Notes: generated from the sequence alone by a model not told the origin. A DNA stretch of 64,000 bases from Stutzerimonas stutzeri TS44 (GCA_000263395.1 AJXE01000009.1:1-64000), one strand, 5' to 3'; positions 13,368 through 26,428 are shown, counted from the stretch's first letter. Program-made: numbers and translations.

Positions 13368-15383
13368 ATGACCCTGCGCCAGCGCCTCGAAAACCTGCCG
13401 GTCGGCCGCAAGCTGCTGATCGCCCTGCTCGTCCTGCTCGCCGCCGTGCTGCTGGTGTCCAACCTCACCTTCATCAGCGCCGCCTACTGGATCTCGCGCC
13501 AGAGCGTGGCGCCGCAGGCCATGCACACCATCGGCGAGCTGTTCGCCAGCGCGGCGCTGAGCAAGGAGGCGCTGGCCTCAAGCGACGCGGCCGGCGCCGC
13601 ACTGCAGCGGCTCGACGGCTACTCACCCTTGCGCGCCGCGGTGATCTACGACGCCTCCGGCAACCAACTGGCGCAGCTGCAGCGCGGTGAGCGCCTGGAG
13701 CTGCCGGAGCGGCTCGATGATGTCGCGGCCTGGCGCGCCGGGGAAATCCGCGCCAGCCTGCTGGCCGAGCTGCCGCAGCCTGGCGAGCGTCCCGGCCACC
13801 TGCTGCTGGTCGCCAGCAGCGAACTGCCCGGCGCCTTCTACACCGGCACCCTGACGGCCAGCGCCGCCATCCTGCTGGCCAGCCTGCTGCTGTGGCTGCT
13901 GGTGGCGCGGCAGATCCGCCAATTGATCACCCGGCCGATCCACGAGCTGGAGGCGCTGTCGCGCCAGGTCACGCGCGACGAGGACTACTCGCTGCGCGCC
14001 CTGCCGAAGAACCAGGACGAGATCGGCCGCCTGGCCGATGCCTTCAACACCATGCTGTCGCGCATGCAGGCACGCGAGCAGCAGCTCAAGCGCGCCCGCG
14101 ACGACGCCCAGGAGGCCTTCGATCAGGCCCGCGGCCTGGCCGAGGAAACGCGCACCTCCAATCGCCGGCTGGAGCTGGAGGTGCAGGTGCGCAGCAAGAT
14201 CGAGAAGAAGCTCACCGGCTTCCAGAACTACCTCAACAGCATCATCGACTCGATGCCCTCGGCGCTGATCGCGCTGGACGAGCAGCTCTACGTCACCCAG
14301 TGGAATCAGGAGGCCAGCGTGCTCTCCGGCACGCCGCTGGACGAGGCGCTGAACCAGCCGGTGTTCATCGCCTTCGAGCCGCTCAAGCCGTTCCTCGCGC
14401 AGATCCGCCACACCTCCGAGCGCCAGCAGGTGCAAAAGATCGAGCGCGTCACCTGGCGGCGCAACGACGAGCCGCACCACTACGCGCTGACCTTCTACCC
14501 GCTGATGGGCGGCGGCGGGCGCGGCGTGGTGATCCGCATCGACGACATCACCCAGCGCATCAACATGGAAGAAATGATGGTGCAGTCGGAGAAGATGCTC
14601 TCGGTCGGCGGACTGGCGGCGGGCATGGCCCACGAGATCAACAACCCGCTGGGCGCCATCCTGCACAACGCGCAGAACATCCGCCGGCGACTGTCCGCCG
14701 ATCTGGAACGCAATCGCGAAGCGGCCGCCGAAACCGGCGTCAGCCTCGAAGCGGTCAACCTCTACCTGCAGCAGCGCGAGGTGCCGCAGCTACTCGACGG
14801 CATCCAGCAGGCCGGCTCGCGCGCGGCGAAGATCGTCAGCCACATGCTCAGCTTCAGCCGCATGAGCAACCGCCAGCTGGCCGACTGCCAGCTGCCGCTG
14901 CTGATCGACCAGGCGCTGGAGATCGCCGGCAATGACTTCGCGCTGGTCGAAGGCTTCGATTTCAAGTCGATCGAGATCGTCCGCGACTTCGATCCGCAGG
15001 TCGACCGCGTGCCGTGCATCGGCAACGAGCTGGAGCAGGTGCTGCTCAACCTGCTGAAGAACGCCGCCCAGGCGATCCACCAGCACCGCGGCACGGAGCC
15101 CGGGCGCATCACCCTGCGCACCCGGCTCAATCCGCCGTGGGCGGAAATCCAGGTCGCGGACAATGGCGGCGGCATCCCGGAGGCGGTGCGCAAGCGCATC
15201 TTCGAGCCGTTCTTCACCACCAAGGAGGTCGGCCAGGGCACCGGCCTGGGGCTTTCCGTCTCGTATTTCATCATCACCAACAATCATCAGGGGCAGATGG
15301 AGGTGCAGTGCCAGCCTGGCTACGGCAGCACCTTCACCCTGCGCCTGCCACTGGCGACGCCGGTCGAACCGGCGCGCGCATGA
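13368..15383 (+). CDS. Membrane sensor histidine kinase (HAMP-PAS-HisKA-HATPase)
   Basis: The 671-aa inner-membrane kinase has a first transmembrane segment at about residues 15-37, a periplasmic sensor domain of about 125 residues, and a second membrane segment at about 160-182. HAMP and coiled coil follow (containing [12 protein letters not shown]), then a PAS-like domain starting [17 protein letters not shown]. The phospho-acceptor H-box [12 protein letters not shown] has His at residue 422, and the catalytic domain has N-box [11 protein letters not shown]1 DNGGGI and G2 [12 protein letters not shown] at 13359 is an alternative start three codons earlier; ATG at 13368 begins the conserved [11 protein letters not shown]. 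No response regulator is adjacent in the usual pair arrangement, although one lies two genes upstream. Confidence 0.92.
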   Translation: MTLRQRLENLPVGRKLLIALLVLLAAVLLVSNLTFISAAYWISRQSVAPQAMHTIGELFASAALSKEALASSDAAGAALQRLDGYSPLRAAVIYDASGNQLAQLQRGERLELPERLDDVAAWRAGEIRASLLAELPQPGERPGHLLLVASSELPGAFYTGTLTASAAILLASLLLWLLVARQIRQLITRPIHELEALSRQVTRDEDYSLRALPKNQDEIGRLADAFNTMLSRMQAREQQLKRARDDAQEAFDQARGLAEETRTSNRRLELEVQVRSKIEKKLTGFQNYLNSIIDSMPSALIALDEQLYVTQWNQEASVLSGTPLDEALNQPVFIAFEPLKPFLAQIRHTSERQQVQKIERVTWRRNDEPHHYALTFYPLMGGGGRGVVIRIDDITQRINMEEMMVQSEKMLSVGGLAAGMAHEINNPLGAILHNAQNIRRRLSADLERNREAAAETGVSLEAVNLYLQQREVPQLLDGIQQAGSRAAKIVSHMLSFSRMSNRQLADCQLPLLIDQALEIAGNDFALVEGFDFKSIEIVRDFDPQVDRVPCIGNELEQVLLNLLKNAAQAIHQHRGTEPGRITLRTRLNPPWAEIQVADNGGGIPEAVRKRIFEPFFTTKEVGQGTGLGLSVSYFIITNNHQGQMEVQCQPGYGSTFTLRLPLATPVEPARA

Positions 15384-15398
15384 CGCAAGGAATTCCGC

Positions 15399-15980
15399 AT
15401 GGGCAACCGTTTGTCGAAGATCTACACCCGCACCGGCGATGCCGGCGAAACCGGCCTGGGCGATGGTCGCCGCGTGCCCAAGAGCCATCCACGTGTGGAG
15501 GCGATGGGCGAGGTCGATACGCTCAACAGCCAGCTTGGCCTGCTGCTCGCCGAACTGGCCGAGGCACAGGTGCAATGGCCGGCGCTGGCCGAGCTGACGA
15601 GCGTGCTCGCGCCCTGCCAGCACCGCCTGTTCGACCTCGGCGGCGAGCTGGCGATGCCCGACTACCAGGCGCTGAATACGGCCGAGATCACCCGCCTGGA
15701 GACAGCCATCGACGGCTGGAACGCCGAACTCGGCCCGCTGAAGGACTTCATCCTGCCCGGCGGCTCGCGGCTGATCGCCCAGGCGCACCTGTGCCGCAGC
15801 ATGGCGCGCACCGCCGAGCGGCGCTGCCAGCAGCTGAACGCCGACGAGCCGCTGCGCGGCGAACTGCTGGGCTACCTCAATCGGCTGTCCGACCTGCTGT
15901 TCGTCGCCGCGCGCCTGATCGCCCGTCGCCAGGACTGCGCCGAGGTGCTCTGGCAGGCTGCCGAGGCGCCGCGAGACTGA
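15399..15980 (+). CDS. Cob(I)alamin adenosyltransferase, PduO type
   Basis: This enzyme transfers the adenosyl group of ATP to reduced cobalamin, making coenzyme B12 in the cytoplasm. The 193-aa protein shows the N-terminal ATP-binding signature KIYTRTGDAGETGLGDGRRVPK and the helical-bundle residues RL..A..LCR..ARTAERR, typical of the PduO/MMAB family. It lies 15 nt after the sensor kinase gene and probably shares its transcript. No cobalamin riboswitch is apparent in the short gap. Confidence 0.93.
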   Translation: MGNRLSKIYTRTGDAGETGLGDGRRVPKSHPRVEAMGEVDTLNSQLGLLLAELAEAQVQWPALAELTSVLAPCQHRLFDLGGELAMPDYQALNTAEITRLETAIDGWNAELGPLKDFILPGGSRLIAQAHLCRSMARTAERRCQQLNADEPLRGELLGYLNRLSDLLFVAARLIARRQDCAEVLWQAAEAPRD

Positions 15981-16058
15981 ACCGCCCCGCGAGAGCCTGC
16001 ATGCCACCTGGGGGACGCGCACCCGACCACTGCGCCGCAGTGAGCCGGCGTCCGATGC

Positions 16059-16838
16059 TCAGGCCTCATCCACCGGCCGGAAGCCGGCATGGGCGCGCTC
16101 GTCGAGGCGCGCGCCGATGACCATCTCGCTCGCCCAGTCGACCAGGATCGAGGTGTAGGCCGCCTGGCCGCGCTCGCTGCTCAGCGCATGATCGGCGCCA
16201 TCGATGATGCGATGGGTCAGCGAGTGGGTGCGCTGGAACGCGGCGCGGTAGCTCATGATCGTCTCGTGCGGTACATAGCTGTCGTCTTCCGACTCGACGA
16301 TCAGCACGTCACCACGAAACGCCGCACAGGCGGCCAGCGCGCGGTTCTCCTCGGTCAGCACATGGCGGCGGCGCAGGCGGTTGAGCATGTCGCGGTCGAG
16401 CTGGCGCTTGGGCATGGCCCAGTCGTCGTCGCCATACAGCGCCGGCACGCGCAGCGCCAGCCATTTCACCGGGCGCAGCGCCGAGAGGATCGCCGCCAGG
16501 TAGCCGCCGTAACTGGTGCCGACCACGGCGATGGCGGCCGGATCGATATGCGGATGCGCGGCCAGCAGGTCGTAGGCGGCCAGCAGGTCGCGCAGATTCT
16601 GCTCGCGAGTCACGCTCTGCTGCTGCGCGACCGTCTGCGCATGGCCGCGCAGGTCGAACGACAGGCAGACGCAGCCCAGCCCGGCGATCCCCCGCGCCCG
16701 CGTCAGGTCACGCTGCTGGCTGCCGCCCCAGCCATGCACGAAGAGCACGCCGGGCATTTTCTCCGGCGGCGTGAGGAACGTACCGGCGATATGTTCGTCA
16801 TCGACCAGGATGTCGACCGTCTCGCTATGGGTTGCCAT
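16059..16838 (-). CDS. Alpha/beta hydrolase (dienelactone hydrolase-like)
   Basis: The 259-aa cytoplasmic hydrolase has the oxyanion segment VLFVHGWGGSQ, the nucleophile elbow GTSYGG (Ser near residue 111), a catalytic Asp in SEDDSYVPHE and the catalytic His in IDGADHALS. The substrate is unknown; related proteins act on acyl esters or peptides. Its start overlaps the end of the DUF3182 gene by 14 nt, so translation is probably coupled. The 3' end is convergent with the cobalamin adenosyltransferase gene. Confidence 0.88.
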   Translation of the reverse strand: MATHSETVDILVDDEHIAGTFLTPPEKMPGVLFVHGWGGSQQRDLTRARGIAGLGCVCLSFDLRGHAQTVAQQQSVTREQNLRDLLAAYDLLAAHPHIDPAAIAVVGTSYGGYLAAILSALRPVKWLALRVPALYGDDDWAMPKRQLDRDMLNRLRRRHVLTEENRALAACAAFRGDVLIVESEDDSYVPHETIMSYRAAFQRTHSLTHRIIDGADHALSSERGQAAYTSILVDWASEMVIGARLDERAHAGFRPVDEA

Positions 16839-17949
16839 AGTCCTCCAGCATCACGCATTTGGTTATGAAGCCCACCTGCGCATCCTCGCCGCGAAACAGC
16901 ACGCTCGCGCCCTCGGGCGGAACCTGCCGCTCGCCGTAAAGCTCCAGCGAAGAGGCGCGTACCACGACTAGCGCGTCATCCTGGCGAAAACGCTGCAGCG
17001 CGGCCACCTCGGCGCTGCTCGCACCCCCGATCCGCCAGGACTGCTCCAGCACTCCGGAGCGCGGTTGGCCGCGACCGTCGAGGCCCTGGGCGATGTCGTA
17101 GTTGCGCCGCGAGGCGAAGAAATCCCGGTAGCAGTCGGCGGCCGCCGCGTCGTAGACCTGCGCCTGGCGCACTGCCAGCCGCGTCGCCTCGGCCAGGTCG
17201 AGCGCCAGCAACGCATCGAAGTCGCCGCGCACCACCACCAGGTCCGAGCCGCCGTAGACCTCCTCGCCGCCGTTGTCAGCGGTCAGGCGTTGCGTGCCGT
17301 AGTAACTGGCCAGTTGGCCGCCGACCCGCACCTGACCGACGCTGAAGGTGGTCACCTGCTCCAGATGGCCTTCCAGCACCAGACCGAACTCCGTCAGCTC
17401 CTGCTCGTCGAGCGCTGCCAGCGCCTGTTCGAGCGCTTCGAGATCGTCGATGCGCTGCTGGCCACGTCCGCCGGTGGCACGCACCGGCTTGATGCGCAGC
17501 GCGCCTTCGTGCAGCAGGCGCCGCCCGGCATCATGCGCATCCGCCAGGCTGAACACGCTGTAGCCGGACAGCACGCTGTCCCTGACCCGTGCGCCGAAGT
17601 CACGCGACCAGCCCAGGGGCGCCGCCGCATCTGGGCGCACCAGCGGATGGGTGATGGCCTTGGTTTCGACGAACGCCTGCGGCACCACGCCGCCGAACAG
17701 GTCGTCTTCTGCGGCAAGGCCGAGCTCCAGTGCCTCGCGCTGGCCGATCACCGTGCCGGACGGCACCAGATAGGGCCGCGCGGCGTGGCGCCGGGCCGGA
17801 TCGTACTCGCCGCCATAGCTCAGCCCCAGCACCCCGGCCAGCCGTTCGGCCAGCGCGGCATGGACGTGGCGCTCGTGCTCGGGCTCGCTGGCGCGGTTGG
17901 CATAGGTCATCACGACCCGGCGTGGATTCGAGGCATCGGCATCGATCAT
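16825..17949 (-). CDS. DUF3182 family protein
   Basis: The 374-aa protein has no signal peptide. It contains segments typical of DUF3182, such as VVPQAFVETKAITHPL, IKPVRATGGRGQQ, YYGTQRLTADNGGEEVYGGSDLVVVRGD and RRNYDIAQG. The order of a K..R..GGRGQ loop and later acidic residues resembles an ATP-grasp fold, but that is inference; the family has no assigned function. ATG at 17949 is chosen from the conserved N-terminus (RVVMTYANR). It is co-transcribed with the hydrolase downstream (14-nt overlap), suggesting a two-step enzymatic function. Confidence 0.8.
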   Translation of the reverse strand: MIDADASNPRRVVMTYANRASEPEHERHVHAALAERLAGVLGLSYGGEYDPARRHAARPYLVPSGTVIGQREALELGLAAEDDLFGGVVPQAFVETKAITHPLVRPDAAAPLGWSRDFGARVRDSVLSGYSVFSLADAHDAGRRLLHEGALRIKPVRATGGRGQQRIDDLEALEQALAALDEQELTEFGLVLEGHLEQVTTFSVGQVRVGGQLASYYGTQRLTADNGGEEVYGGSDLVVVRGDFDALLALDLAEATRLAVRQAQVYDAAAADCYRDFFASRRNYDIAQGLDGRGQPRSGVLEQSWRIGGASSAEVAALQRFRQDDALVVVRASSLELYGERQVPPEGASVLFRGEDAQVGFITKCVMLEDYGNP

Positions 17950-18112
17950 TGTGTGGACAGCTCCCGGACTGCTCGGACAGATACGCGAGGTCGGCACCGC
18001 GCCTGTGCTGCGCAGCAAGACCGACCGGCTGTGGAGCAATAGACCCTGACGTGAATGCAACGATCCGTCCCGGCAACATCTGCCACGCCGGCCGAACGCT
18101 TCCTGGCGGCAC

Positions 18113-18138
18113 AAAAAAGGGAGCCCGCGGGCTCCCTT
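18113..18138 (-). terminator. Rho-independent terminator of ahpF
   Basis: On the minus strand a GC-rich perfect stem (AAGGGAGCC and complement, four-base loop) is followed directly by six T. It lies 22 nt past the ahpF stop. Confidence 0.85.
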
Positions 18139-18159
18139 CTGCGTTGCACGATACGCCGA

Positions 18160-19722
18160 TCAGGCCGGCGCGGAGGTGCGGATCAGGTGATCGAAGGCAC
18201 TCAGCGAGGCCTTGGCGCCTTCGCCCACGGCGATCACGATCTGCTTGTACGGCACCGTGGTCACGTCGCCGGCGGCGAACACGCCAGGCAGGCTGGTCTG
18301 GCCCTTGGCGTCGACGATGATCTCGCCGAAGCGGCTCAGCTCCAGGGTGCCCTTGAGCCATTCGCTGTTGGGCAGCAGGCCGATCTGCACGAAGATGCCT
18401 TCCAGCTCGACCTCGTGCACTTGCCCGCTGGTGCGGTCCTGGTAGACCAGACCGGTGACCTTCTGGCCATCGCCCTTGACCTCGGTGGTCTGCGCCATCT
18501 TCAGCACGCGGACGTTGGGCAGGCTGAACAGCTTGCGCTGCAGCACCGCATCGGCGCGCAGTTCCTCACCGAATTCCAGCAGGGTGACATGGGCGACGAT
18601 GCCGGCCAGGTCGATGGCCGCTTCCACACCGGAGTTGCCGCCGCCGATCACCGCCACGCGCTTGCCTTTGAACAGCGGGCCGTCGCAGTGCGGGCAGTAG
18701 GCGACGCCACGGCCGCGGTATTGCTGCTCGCCGGGCACGTTCATCTCGCGCCAGCGCGCGCCGGTGGCGAGGATCAGGGTCTTGGCCTTGAGCTCGCCGC
18801 CGTTGTCGAACTGCACACGGTGCAGGCCGTCTTCGCCGGCCGGGATCAGTTGGCTGGCGCGCTGCAGGTTGATGATGTCCACATCGTATTCGCGCACGTG
18901 TTCTTCCAGCGCGCGGGCCAGTTTCGGCCCTTCGGTTTCCTTCACCGAGATGAAGTTCTCGATGGCCAGGGTGTCGAGCACCTGGCCGCCGAAACGCTCG
19001 GCCGCCACACCGGTGCGGATGCCCTTGCGCGCGGCGTAGATCGCCGCCGCGGCGCCGGCCGGGCCACCACCGATGACCAGCACGTCGAAGGCGTCCCTGG
19101 CCTTGAGCTTCTCGGCATCACGCGCGCTGGAGCCGGTGTCGAGCTTGGCGAGGATCTCTTCCTCGCTCATGCGGCCCTGGGTGAACAGCTCGCCGTTGAG
19201 GTAGATGCTCGGCACGGACATGATCTGCCGCGCTTCGACCTCGTCCTGGAACAGCGCGCCGTCGATGGCCACGTGCTGGATGTTGGGGTTGAGTACCGCC
19301 ATCAGGTTCAGCGCCTGGACCACGTCCGGGCAGTTCTGGCAGGACAGCGAGAAATAGGTCTCGAAGCGGTAGTCGCCGTCGAGCGCCTGGATCTGCTCGA
19401 TCACCTCCGGCGCGGTCTTCGACGGGTGGCCGCCGACCTGCAGCAGCGCCAGCACCAGCGAGGTGAACTCGTGGCCCATGGGGATGCCGGCGAAGCGCAG
19501 GCTGATGTCGCCGCCGATGCGGTTGAGCGAGAACGACGGCCTGCGCGCGTCGGCGCCGTCGGTCTTCAGGGTGATCTTGTCGCTGAGGCCGGCGATGTCC
19601 TGCAGCAGGCTCAGCAGCTCGCGGGATTTCTCGCCGTCATCGAGGGACGCGACGATCTCGAAGGGCTGCGTGACCTTCTCCAGGTAGGTTTTCAACTGGG
19701 TCTTGAGATTGGTGTCCAACAT
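18160..19722 (-). CDS. ahpF: Alkyl hydroperoxide reductase subunit F
   Basis: This NADH-dependent flavoprotein disulfide reductase regenerates AhpC in peroxide defence. It is 520 aa, the usual length. The N-terminal tandem thioredoxin-like domain has its redox pair in SCQNC (near residue 130). The thioredoxin-reductase-like part has the FAD motif [10 protein letters not shown], the second redox pair in YCPHC, the NADPH/NADH motif [10 protein letters not shown] and the C-terminal [13 protein letters not shown]. It follows ahpC with a hairpin in the gap, which may lower its expression relative to ahpC. Confidence 0.97.
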   Translation of the reverse strand: MLDTNLKTQLKTYLEKVTQPFEIVASLDDGEKSRELLSLLQDIAGLSDKITLKTDGADARRPSFSLNRIGGDISLRFAGIPMGHEFTSLVLALLQVGGHPSKTAPEVIEQIQALDGDYRFETYFSLSCQNCPDVVQALNLMAVLNPNIQHVAIDGALFQDEVEARQIMSVPSIYLNGELFTQGRMSEEEILAKLDTGSSARDAEKLKARDAFDVLVIGGGPAGAAAAIYAARKGIRTGVAAERFGGQVLDTLAIENFISVKETEGPKLARALEEHVREYDVDIINLQRASQLIPAGEDGLHRVQFDNGGELKAKTLILATGARWREMNVPGEQQYRGRGVAYCPHCDGPLFKGKRVAVIGGGNSGVEAAIDLAGIVAHVTLLEFGEELRADAVLQRKLFSLPNVRVLKMAQTTEVKGDGQKVTGLVYQDRTSGQVHEVELEGIFVQIGLLPNSEWLKGTLELSRFGEIIVDAKGQTSLPGVFAAGDVTTVPYKQIVIAVGEGAKASLSAFDHLIRTSAPA

Positions 19723-19756
19723 GAGCAGCGGTACCTCACTTGCGAATTTCAGGAAA

Positions 19757-19789
19757 TAAAACGCCCGGACGGTTCGCGTCCAGGCGTTG
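19757..19789 (-). terminator. Hairpin between ahpC and ahpF (partial terminator/attenuator)
   Basis: On the minus strand AACGCC-GGAC and GTCC-GGCGTT form an 11-bp stem with one mismatch and a seven-base loop, followed by TTATTT. It lies between ahpC and ahpF and probably stops most transcripts, giving more AhpC than AhpF. Confidence 0.7.
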
Positions 19790-19846
19790 GGTTGGCAGAG
19801 GCCGGATCACGGCCTCGCCAGCACGCAAGGCAGATCGGGACAGGCC

Positions 19847-20410
19847 TTAGATCTTGCCGACCAGGTCCAGCGACGGAGCCAGGGTCTTCTCGCCTTCCTT
19901 CCACTTGGCCGGGCAGACTTCGCCCGGGTGAGCGGCGGTGTACTGAGCGGCCTTCAGCTTGCGCAGGGTCTCGCCGACGTCACGCGCGATCTCGTTGGAG
20001 TGGATTTCCAGGGTCTTGATGACGCCTTCCGGGTTGATGATGAAGGTGCCACGCAGCGCCAGACCTTCCTCGGCGATGTGCACATCGAACGCGTTGGTCA
20101 GCTGGTGAGTCGGGTCGCCGATCAGCGGGAACTGCGCCTTGCCAACGGCAGGGGAAGTCTCGTGCCAGACCTTGTGCGAGAAGTGGGTGTCGGTGGTGAC
20201 GATGTACACCTCGGCACCGGCCTTCTGGAACTCGGCGTAGTTGTTGGCAGCGTCTTCGATCTCGGTCGGGCAGTTGAAGGTGAAGGCGGCCGGCATGAAG
20301 ATCAGCACGGACCACTTGCCCTTGAGGGATTCTTCGGTGACTTCGATGAACTTGCCGTTGTGGAAAGCGTTGACCTTGAACGGCTGGACTTGGGTGTTGA
20401 TCAGAGACAT
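19847..20410 (-). CDS. ahpC: Alkyl hydroperoxide reductase subunit C (2-Cys peroxiredoxin)
   Basis: This peroxiredoxin reduces hydrogen peroxide, organic peroxides and peroxynitrite in the cytoplasm. At 187 aa it has family length. The peroxidatic cysteine lies in FTFNCPTEI (near residue 47), with the conserved Arg/Thr environment, and the resolving cysteine in GEVCPAKW (near residue 165). The start ATG has AAGGAG upstream. The gene leads ahpC-ahpF and has an OxyR-type site in its promoter. Confidence 0.98.
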   Translation of the reverse strand: MSLINTQVQPFKVNAFHNGKFIEVTEESLKGKWSVLIFMPAAFTFNCPTEIEDAANNYAEFQKAGAEVYIVTTDTHFSHKVWHETSPAVGKAQFPLIGDPTHQLTNAFDVHIAEEGLALRGTFIINPEGVIKTLEIHSNEIARDVGETLRKLKAAQYTAAHPGEVCPAKWKEGEKTLAPSLDLVGKI

Positions 20411-20480
20411 CTGCTCACTCCTTTGGGGGTTCAGAAAACTTAACGGGGCCTACGATAGCGCAACCAGCCGCATACGGTTA

Positions 20481-20517
20481 ATTGATTAAGGGAATACACC
20501 GAATAGCCTTTATCTAT
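20481..20517 (-). promoter_or_regulatory. OxyR-type binding site upstream of ahpC
   Basis: On the minus strand ATAG-N7-CTAT (20517-20503) is a perfect OxyR half-operator. It is followed, in correct 7-nt spacing, by a weaker second half (ATTC-N7-CAAT). The consensus is ATAG-N7-CTAT-N7-ATAG-N7-CTAT. The weak half lies next to a plausible TTAACC / TATCGT promoter (18-nt spacer), the usual place for activation by OxyR. Confidence 0.75.
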
Positions 20518-20588
20518 CATCGCAGCTCAGCCGCAGTCACAATTGCATGCTACATCCGCACAGACCGACGATCCGCCCAGGGGTTCAG

Positions 20589-21527
20589 TCAGGGCCAGAA
20601 CGCCCGGATTCCCGCGATTCCCTGCGCACCGGCGTGCAGCGCGCGAGTCAGATCGTCATGCCCGAGCCCACCCAGCAGGTAGGCCGGCCGGTTGAAGCCT
20701 AGCAGCAACTCGCTGGCCCGTGGCCAGCCCAACGGGATCACGTCGGGGTGCGTTGCGGTGGCCTGTACCGGCGAAAGGGTCACGAAGTCGGCGCCCAGCG
20801 CCGTGGCCAGCGCCAGTTCCGCCGCATCGTGACAGGATGCCGCCAGCCAGCGCTCCGGTGGCAACGGTCGACCCTGGGCGGCCACTCGCCGCAGCTGGGC
20901 CGACGTCAGATGCCAGCCGGCCGCCGGAAAATCCGCAGCCCATTCCAGCGGCCCCTTGAGCATCAGTTGCGCGCGGCCGGCACAGAGCGCCAGCACGTCG
21001 TTCGCCAGCGCCCGGTACGCCGCATCCGACAGGCCAGGCGCACGCAACTGGAGCAGGTGGATACCGGCATCCAGTGCCTTGGCGAGGCCATCGAGCAGTT
21101 GGCGCGGCGAGAGACTTTCCGGGGTGATCAGATAGTGCTGTGGCAAGCGCGCCGCGGCGATGATCGGCTGGTTGGCGGCCGGAAACGCGTATTCGGGCAG
21201 CGCCGCGGCCTCGACCCAGGCCAGTGGCTGGCCCTCGGCGCCATGCGCTTCGCCGGCAAAGGTCAGCACTTCCCAGACATCCAGCAGCACCTGCTTGTCC
21301 GGATAATCGTGACGTACCTGGATCAGCGGACGCGCGGTCGTGACCTCGATGCCCAGCTCTTCCCGCAATTCGCGCGCCAGCGCCGCCTCGACGGTTTCGC
21401 CCGCCTCGACCTTGCCACCGGGAAATTCCCACAGGCCGCCCTGATGCTTGTCCAGCGGGCGCCTGGCGATCAGGACACGACGGTCGGCGGATCGAATGAC
21501 CGCCGCCGCGACATGGATTCGGTGCAT
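20589..21527 (-). CDS. Nudix hydrolase fused to a ThiE-like domain (MutT-like)
   Basis: The first 130 residues or so are a MutT-type Nudix domain with the full box GGKVEAGETVEAALARELREELGI. It should hydrolyse 8-oxo-dGTP or a similar nucleotide and so prevent mutation. The C-terminal half (from about residue 140) resembles thiamine-phosphate synthase (TIM barrel; segments LLQLRAPGLSD, LGADFVTLSPVQATATHP, GGLGHDDL..A..AGAQGIAGI). Known ThiE catalytic residues look incomplete, so a thiamine role is doubtful. This 312-aa two-domain form is standard in pseudomonads next to argJ and secA. Confidence 0.92.
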   Translation of the reverse strand: MHRIHVAAAVIRSADRRVLIARRPLDKHQGGLWEFPGGKVEAGETVEAALARELREELGIEVTTARPLIQVRHDYPDKQVLLDVWEVLTFAGEAHGAEGQPLAWVEAAALPEYAFPAANQPIIAAARLPQHYLITPESLSPRQLLDGLAKALDAGIHLLQLRAPGLSDAAYRALANDVLALCAGRAQLMLKGPLEWAADFPAAGWHLTSAQLRRVAAQGRPLPPERWLAASCHDAAELALATALGADFVTLSPVQATATHPDVIPLGWPRASELLLGFNRPAYLLGGLGHDDLTRALHAGAQGIAGIRAFWP

Positions 21528-21540
21528 GAGAGTTCCTGAA

Positions 21541-21572
21541 CCGCAGCCCGGGCCACCAGGCCCGGGCTGCGG
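21541..21572 (-). terminator. Strong hairpin after argJ
   Basis: A perfect 14-bp stem (CCGCAGCCCGGGCC and complement) with a four-base loop lies between argJ and the Nudix gene on the minus strand. Only a weak T run follows, so it may be an attenuator or mRNA-stabilising hairpin; its closeness to the Nudix start (14 nt) argues for partial termination. Confidence 0.55.
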
Positions 21573-21584
21573 CGTGCTACGTGG

Positions 21585-22802
21585 TCAGGTGCGGTATTCG
21601 GCGTTGATCTTCACGTACTCGTGCGACAGATCGGTGGTCCAGATGGTCTCGCTGCAGTCACCACGGCCCAGCTCGATGCGGATGGTGATCTCCTCGCGGG
21701 CCATCACCGCCGCGCCCTGCTCCTCGGTATAGCTGGGCGAACGACCACCCTGGCTGGCGATGCAGACCTCGCCGAGATAGACGTCGATCAGGCTGACATC
21801 CAGGTTCGGCACGCCGGCATAGCCGACCGCGGCGAGGATACGGCCCCAGTTCGGGTCGGAGGCGAATAGCGCAGTCTTGATCAGCGGCGAATGCGCCACG
21901 GCGTAAGCCACATCCAGGCATTCCTGATGGTTGGCGCCGCCGTTGACCTGCACGGTGACGAACTTGGTCGCGCCCTCGCCGTCGCGGACGATGGCTTGGG
22001 CCACCTCCATGAACACTTCGCACACCGCCTGCTTGAGCTTGGCGAACAGTTCGCCGGAGGCTGAGGTGATTTCCGGCAGGTTGGCCTGGCCGGTGGCGAT
22101 CAGCATGCAGCAATCGTTGGTCGAGGTGTCGCCGTCGATGGTGATGCGGTTGAACGACTTGTTCGCCGCATCGCGCACCAGGTCCTGCAGCACCTCGCGC
22201 GCCACCTTGGCGTCGGTGGCAATGTAGCCGAGCATGGTGGCCATGTTCGGACGGATCATGCCGGCGCCCTTGGAAATGCCGGTCACGGTAACGGTGACGC
22301 CGTCATGCTGGAACTGGCGGCTGGCGCCCTTGGGCAAGGTGTCGGTGGTCATGATGCCGGTGGCGGCGTCAGCCCAGTGATCCTCGGCCAGATCGTCCAG
22401 GGCTGCCTGCAGCGCGGCCTCGATCTTGGCCACCGGCAGCGGCTCGCCGATCACCCCGGTGGAGAACGGCAGCACGGCGGCCTCGTCGACGCCGGTCAGC
22501 GCGGCCAGCGCGGCGCAGGTGCGGCGGGCATTGGCCAGGCCGTCGGTGCCGGTACCGGCGTTGGCGTTTCCGGTGTTGGTCAGCAGGTAGCGCACCTCAC
22601 CTGCCATGCGCTCGCGGGTGACCAGCACGGGGGCGGCGCAGAACGCATTGGTGGTGGTCACGCCGGCGACGCGCGAGCCTTCGGCGCAGCGCATCACGAC
22701 GACATCCTTGCGCCCCGGACGCTTGATGCCGGCCGAAGCGATGCCGAGTTCGAAACCGGGAACCGGGTGCAGAGTAGGTAGGGGACCAAGACCGACCGCC
22801 AT
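21585..22802 (-). CDS. argJ: Bifunctional glutamate N-acetyltransferase / amino-acid acetyltransferase
   Basis: This enzyme recycles the acetyl group in arginine biosynthesis (ornithine acetyltransferase) and can acetylate glutamate from acetyl-CoA. The 405-aa precursor self-cleaves before the threonine of the ATML motif; here it reads [12 protein letters not shown] (near residue 190). Other conserved parts are [23 protein letters not shown] and [19 protein letters not shown] at 22802 has AAGGAG eight bases upstream and begins the conserved N-terminus; the open frame further upstream overlaps secA and is not real. It lies about 107 nt after secA on the same strand. Confidence 0.97.
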   Translation of the reverse strand: MAVGLGPLPTLHPVPGFELGIASAGIKRPGRKDVVVMRCAEGSRVAGVTTTNAFCAAPVLVTRERMAGEVRYLLTNTGNANAGTGTDGLANARRTCAALAALTGVDEAAVLPFSTGVIGEPLPVAKIEAALQAALDDLAEDHWADAATGIMTTDTLPKGASRQFQHDGVTVTVTGISKGAGMIRPNMATMLGYIATDAKVAREVLQDLVRDAANKSFNRITIDGDTSTNDCCMLIATGQANLPEITSASGELFAKLKQAVCEVFMEVAQAIVRDGEGATKFVTVQVNGGANHQECLDVAYAVAHSPLIKTALFASDPNWGRILAAVGYAGVPNLDVSLIDVYLGEVCIASQGGRSPSYTEEQGAAVMAREEITIRIELGRGDCSETIWTTDLSHEYVKINAEYRT

Positions 22803-22909
22803 GAGCGCGCTCCTTTCAACATAGATGGCCCGCAGGCCGGAAAACGGGGAGAAAAACGCCGCGAGCGGCAAGACCGGTCGCGGCGCGGGTTCACCGGGGA
22901 CGGGGCCGC

Positions 22910-25648
<2,739 letters not shown>

Positions 25649-25881
25649 ACGACAGGAACTTCCATGCTGGGGATGGAGGCACGACCGCAGGTGACCCCGC
25701 CAGCGTGCAAAGCGGCCATTCTACTCGGAAACGTCTATGAGGAAAGCGGCACGGCTGCGCAGCCGGAGGACCGGAAAAACAGCTTTTTCCCGTCGTTCGG
25801 GCAAGCGTGATGGCCACTGGCGCGACCGGCCGGCGGCGGGCATCTGCTACCATTGCCGCTCTCCTCCTTCAGGCAACCGAC

Positions 25882-26334
25882 ATGGCCTCTCGTCCGCTGC
25901 CCGCACGCGCCACGGGCGCCTTGCTCCGCGAAGCGAAGCCGCTGCGCGCGCTGTTCGGCGAGGCGCGGCGCATCGATCGCCTGCAGCACCTGCTGGAAAG
26001 CCAGTTGCAGCCAGCCGCCCGCGAACACTGCCGCGTGGCCTCGTGGCGCGAGGGCTGCCTGCTGCTGATCGTCACCGACGGCCACTGGGCCACGCGCCTG
26101 CGTTATCAGCAACGCCGGCTGCTGCGCCAGCTGCAAGCCATCGAGGAGTTCGCCGGTCTGGAGCGCATCCACTTCAAGGTGCAGCCGCCGCTGCCGGCGC
26201 GTCCCGAGCCGCGGCGCACCACGCCGCTGTCGGCCTGCGCGGCCGACAACATCCACGCCACCGCCGAAGGCATTCGCGATCCGCAGCTGCGCGCCGCGCT
26301 GGAGCGCCTGGCCAGCCGCGGTAAGTCCGACTGA
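25882..26334 (+). CDS. dciA: DciA family helicase loader (DUF721)
   Basis: DciA is the ancestral bacterial loader of the replicative helicase DnaB, used where DnaC is absent. The 150-aa protein has the DUF721 core at about residues 20-105: LQHLLESQLQPAAREHCRVASWREGCLLLIVTDGHWATRLRYQ and RRLLRQLQAIEEFAGLERIHFKVQP. A tail follows with the conserved pattern LR.ALERLA at the end. ATG at 25882 gives the expected N-terminus MASRPLPARATG; the upstream in-frame codons lack support. It is divergent from secA, as in P. aeruginosa. Confidence 0.9.
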   Translation: MASRPLPARATGALLREAKPLRALFGEARRIDRLQHLLESQLQPAAREHCRVASWREGCLLLIVTDGHWATRLRYQQRRLLRQLQAIEEFAGLERIHFKVQPPLPARPEPRRTTPLSACAADNIHATAEGIRDPQLRAALERLASRGKSD

Positions 26335-26428
26335 ACCGCAGCCGCGCAGCAGCAGCCAGGCGGGCAAGCGGATACTCTCGGAGGAGCGAAGAGAACTCTC
26401 GGCCACTGCCTTTGAGGAGCGAAATTCC

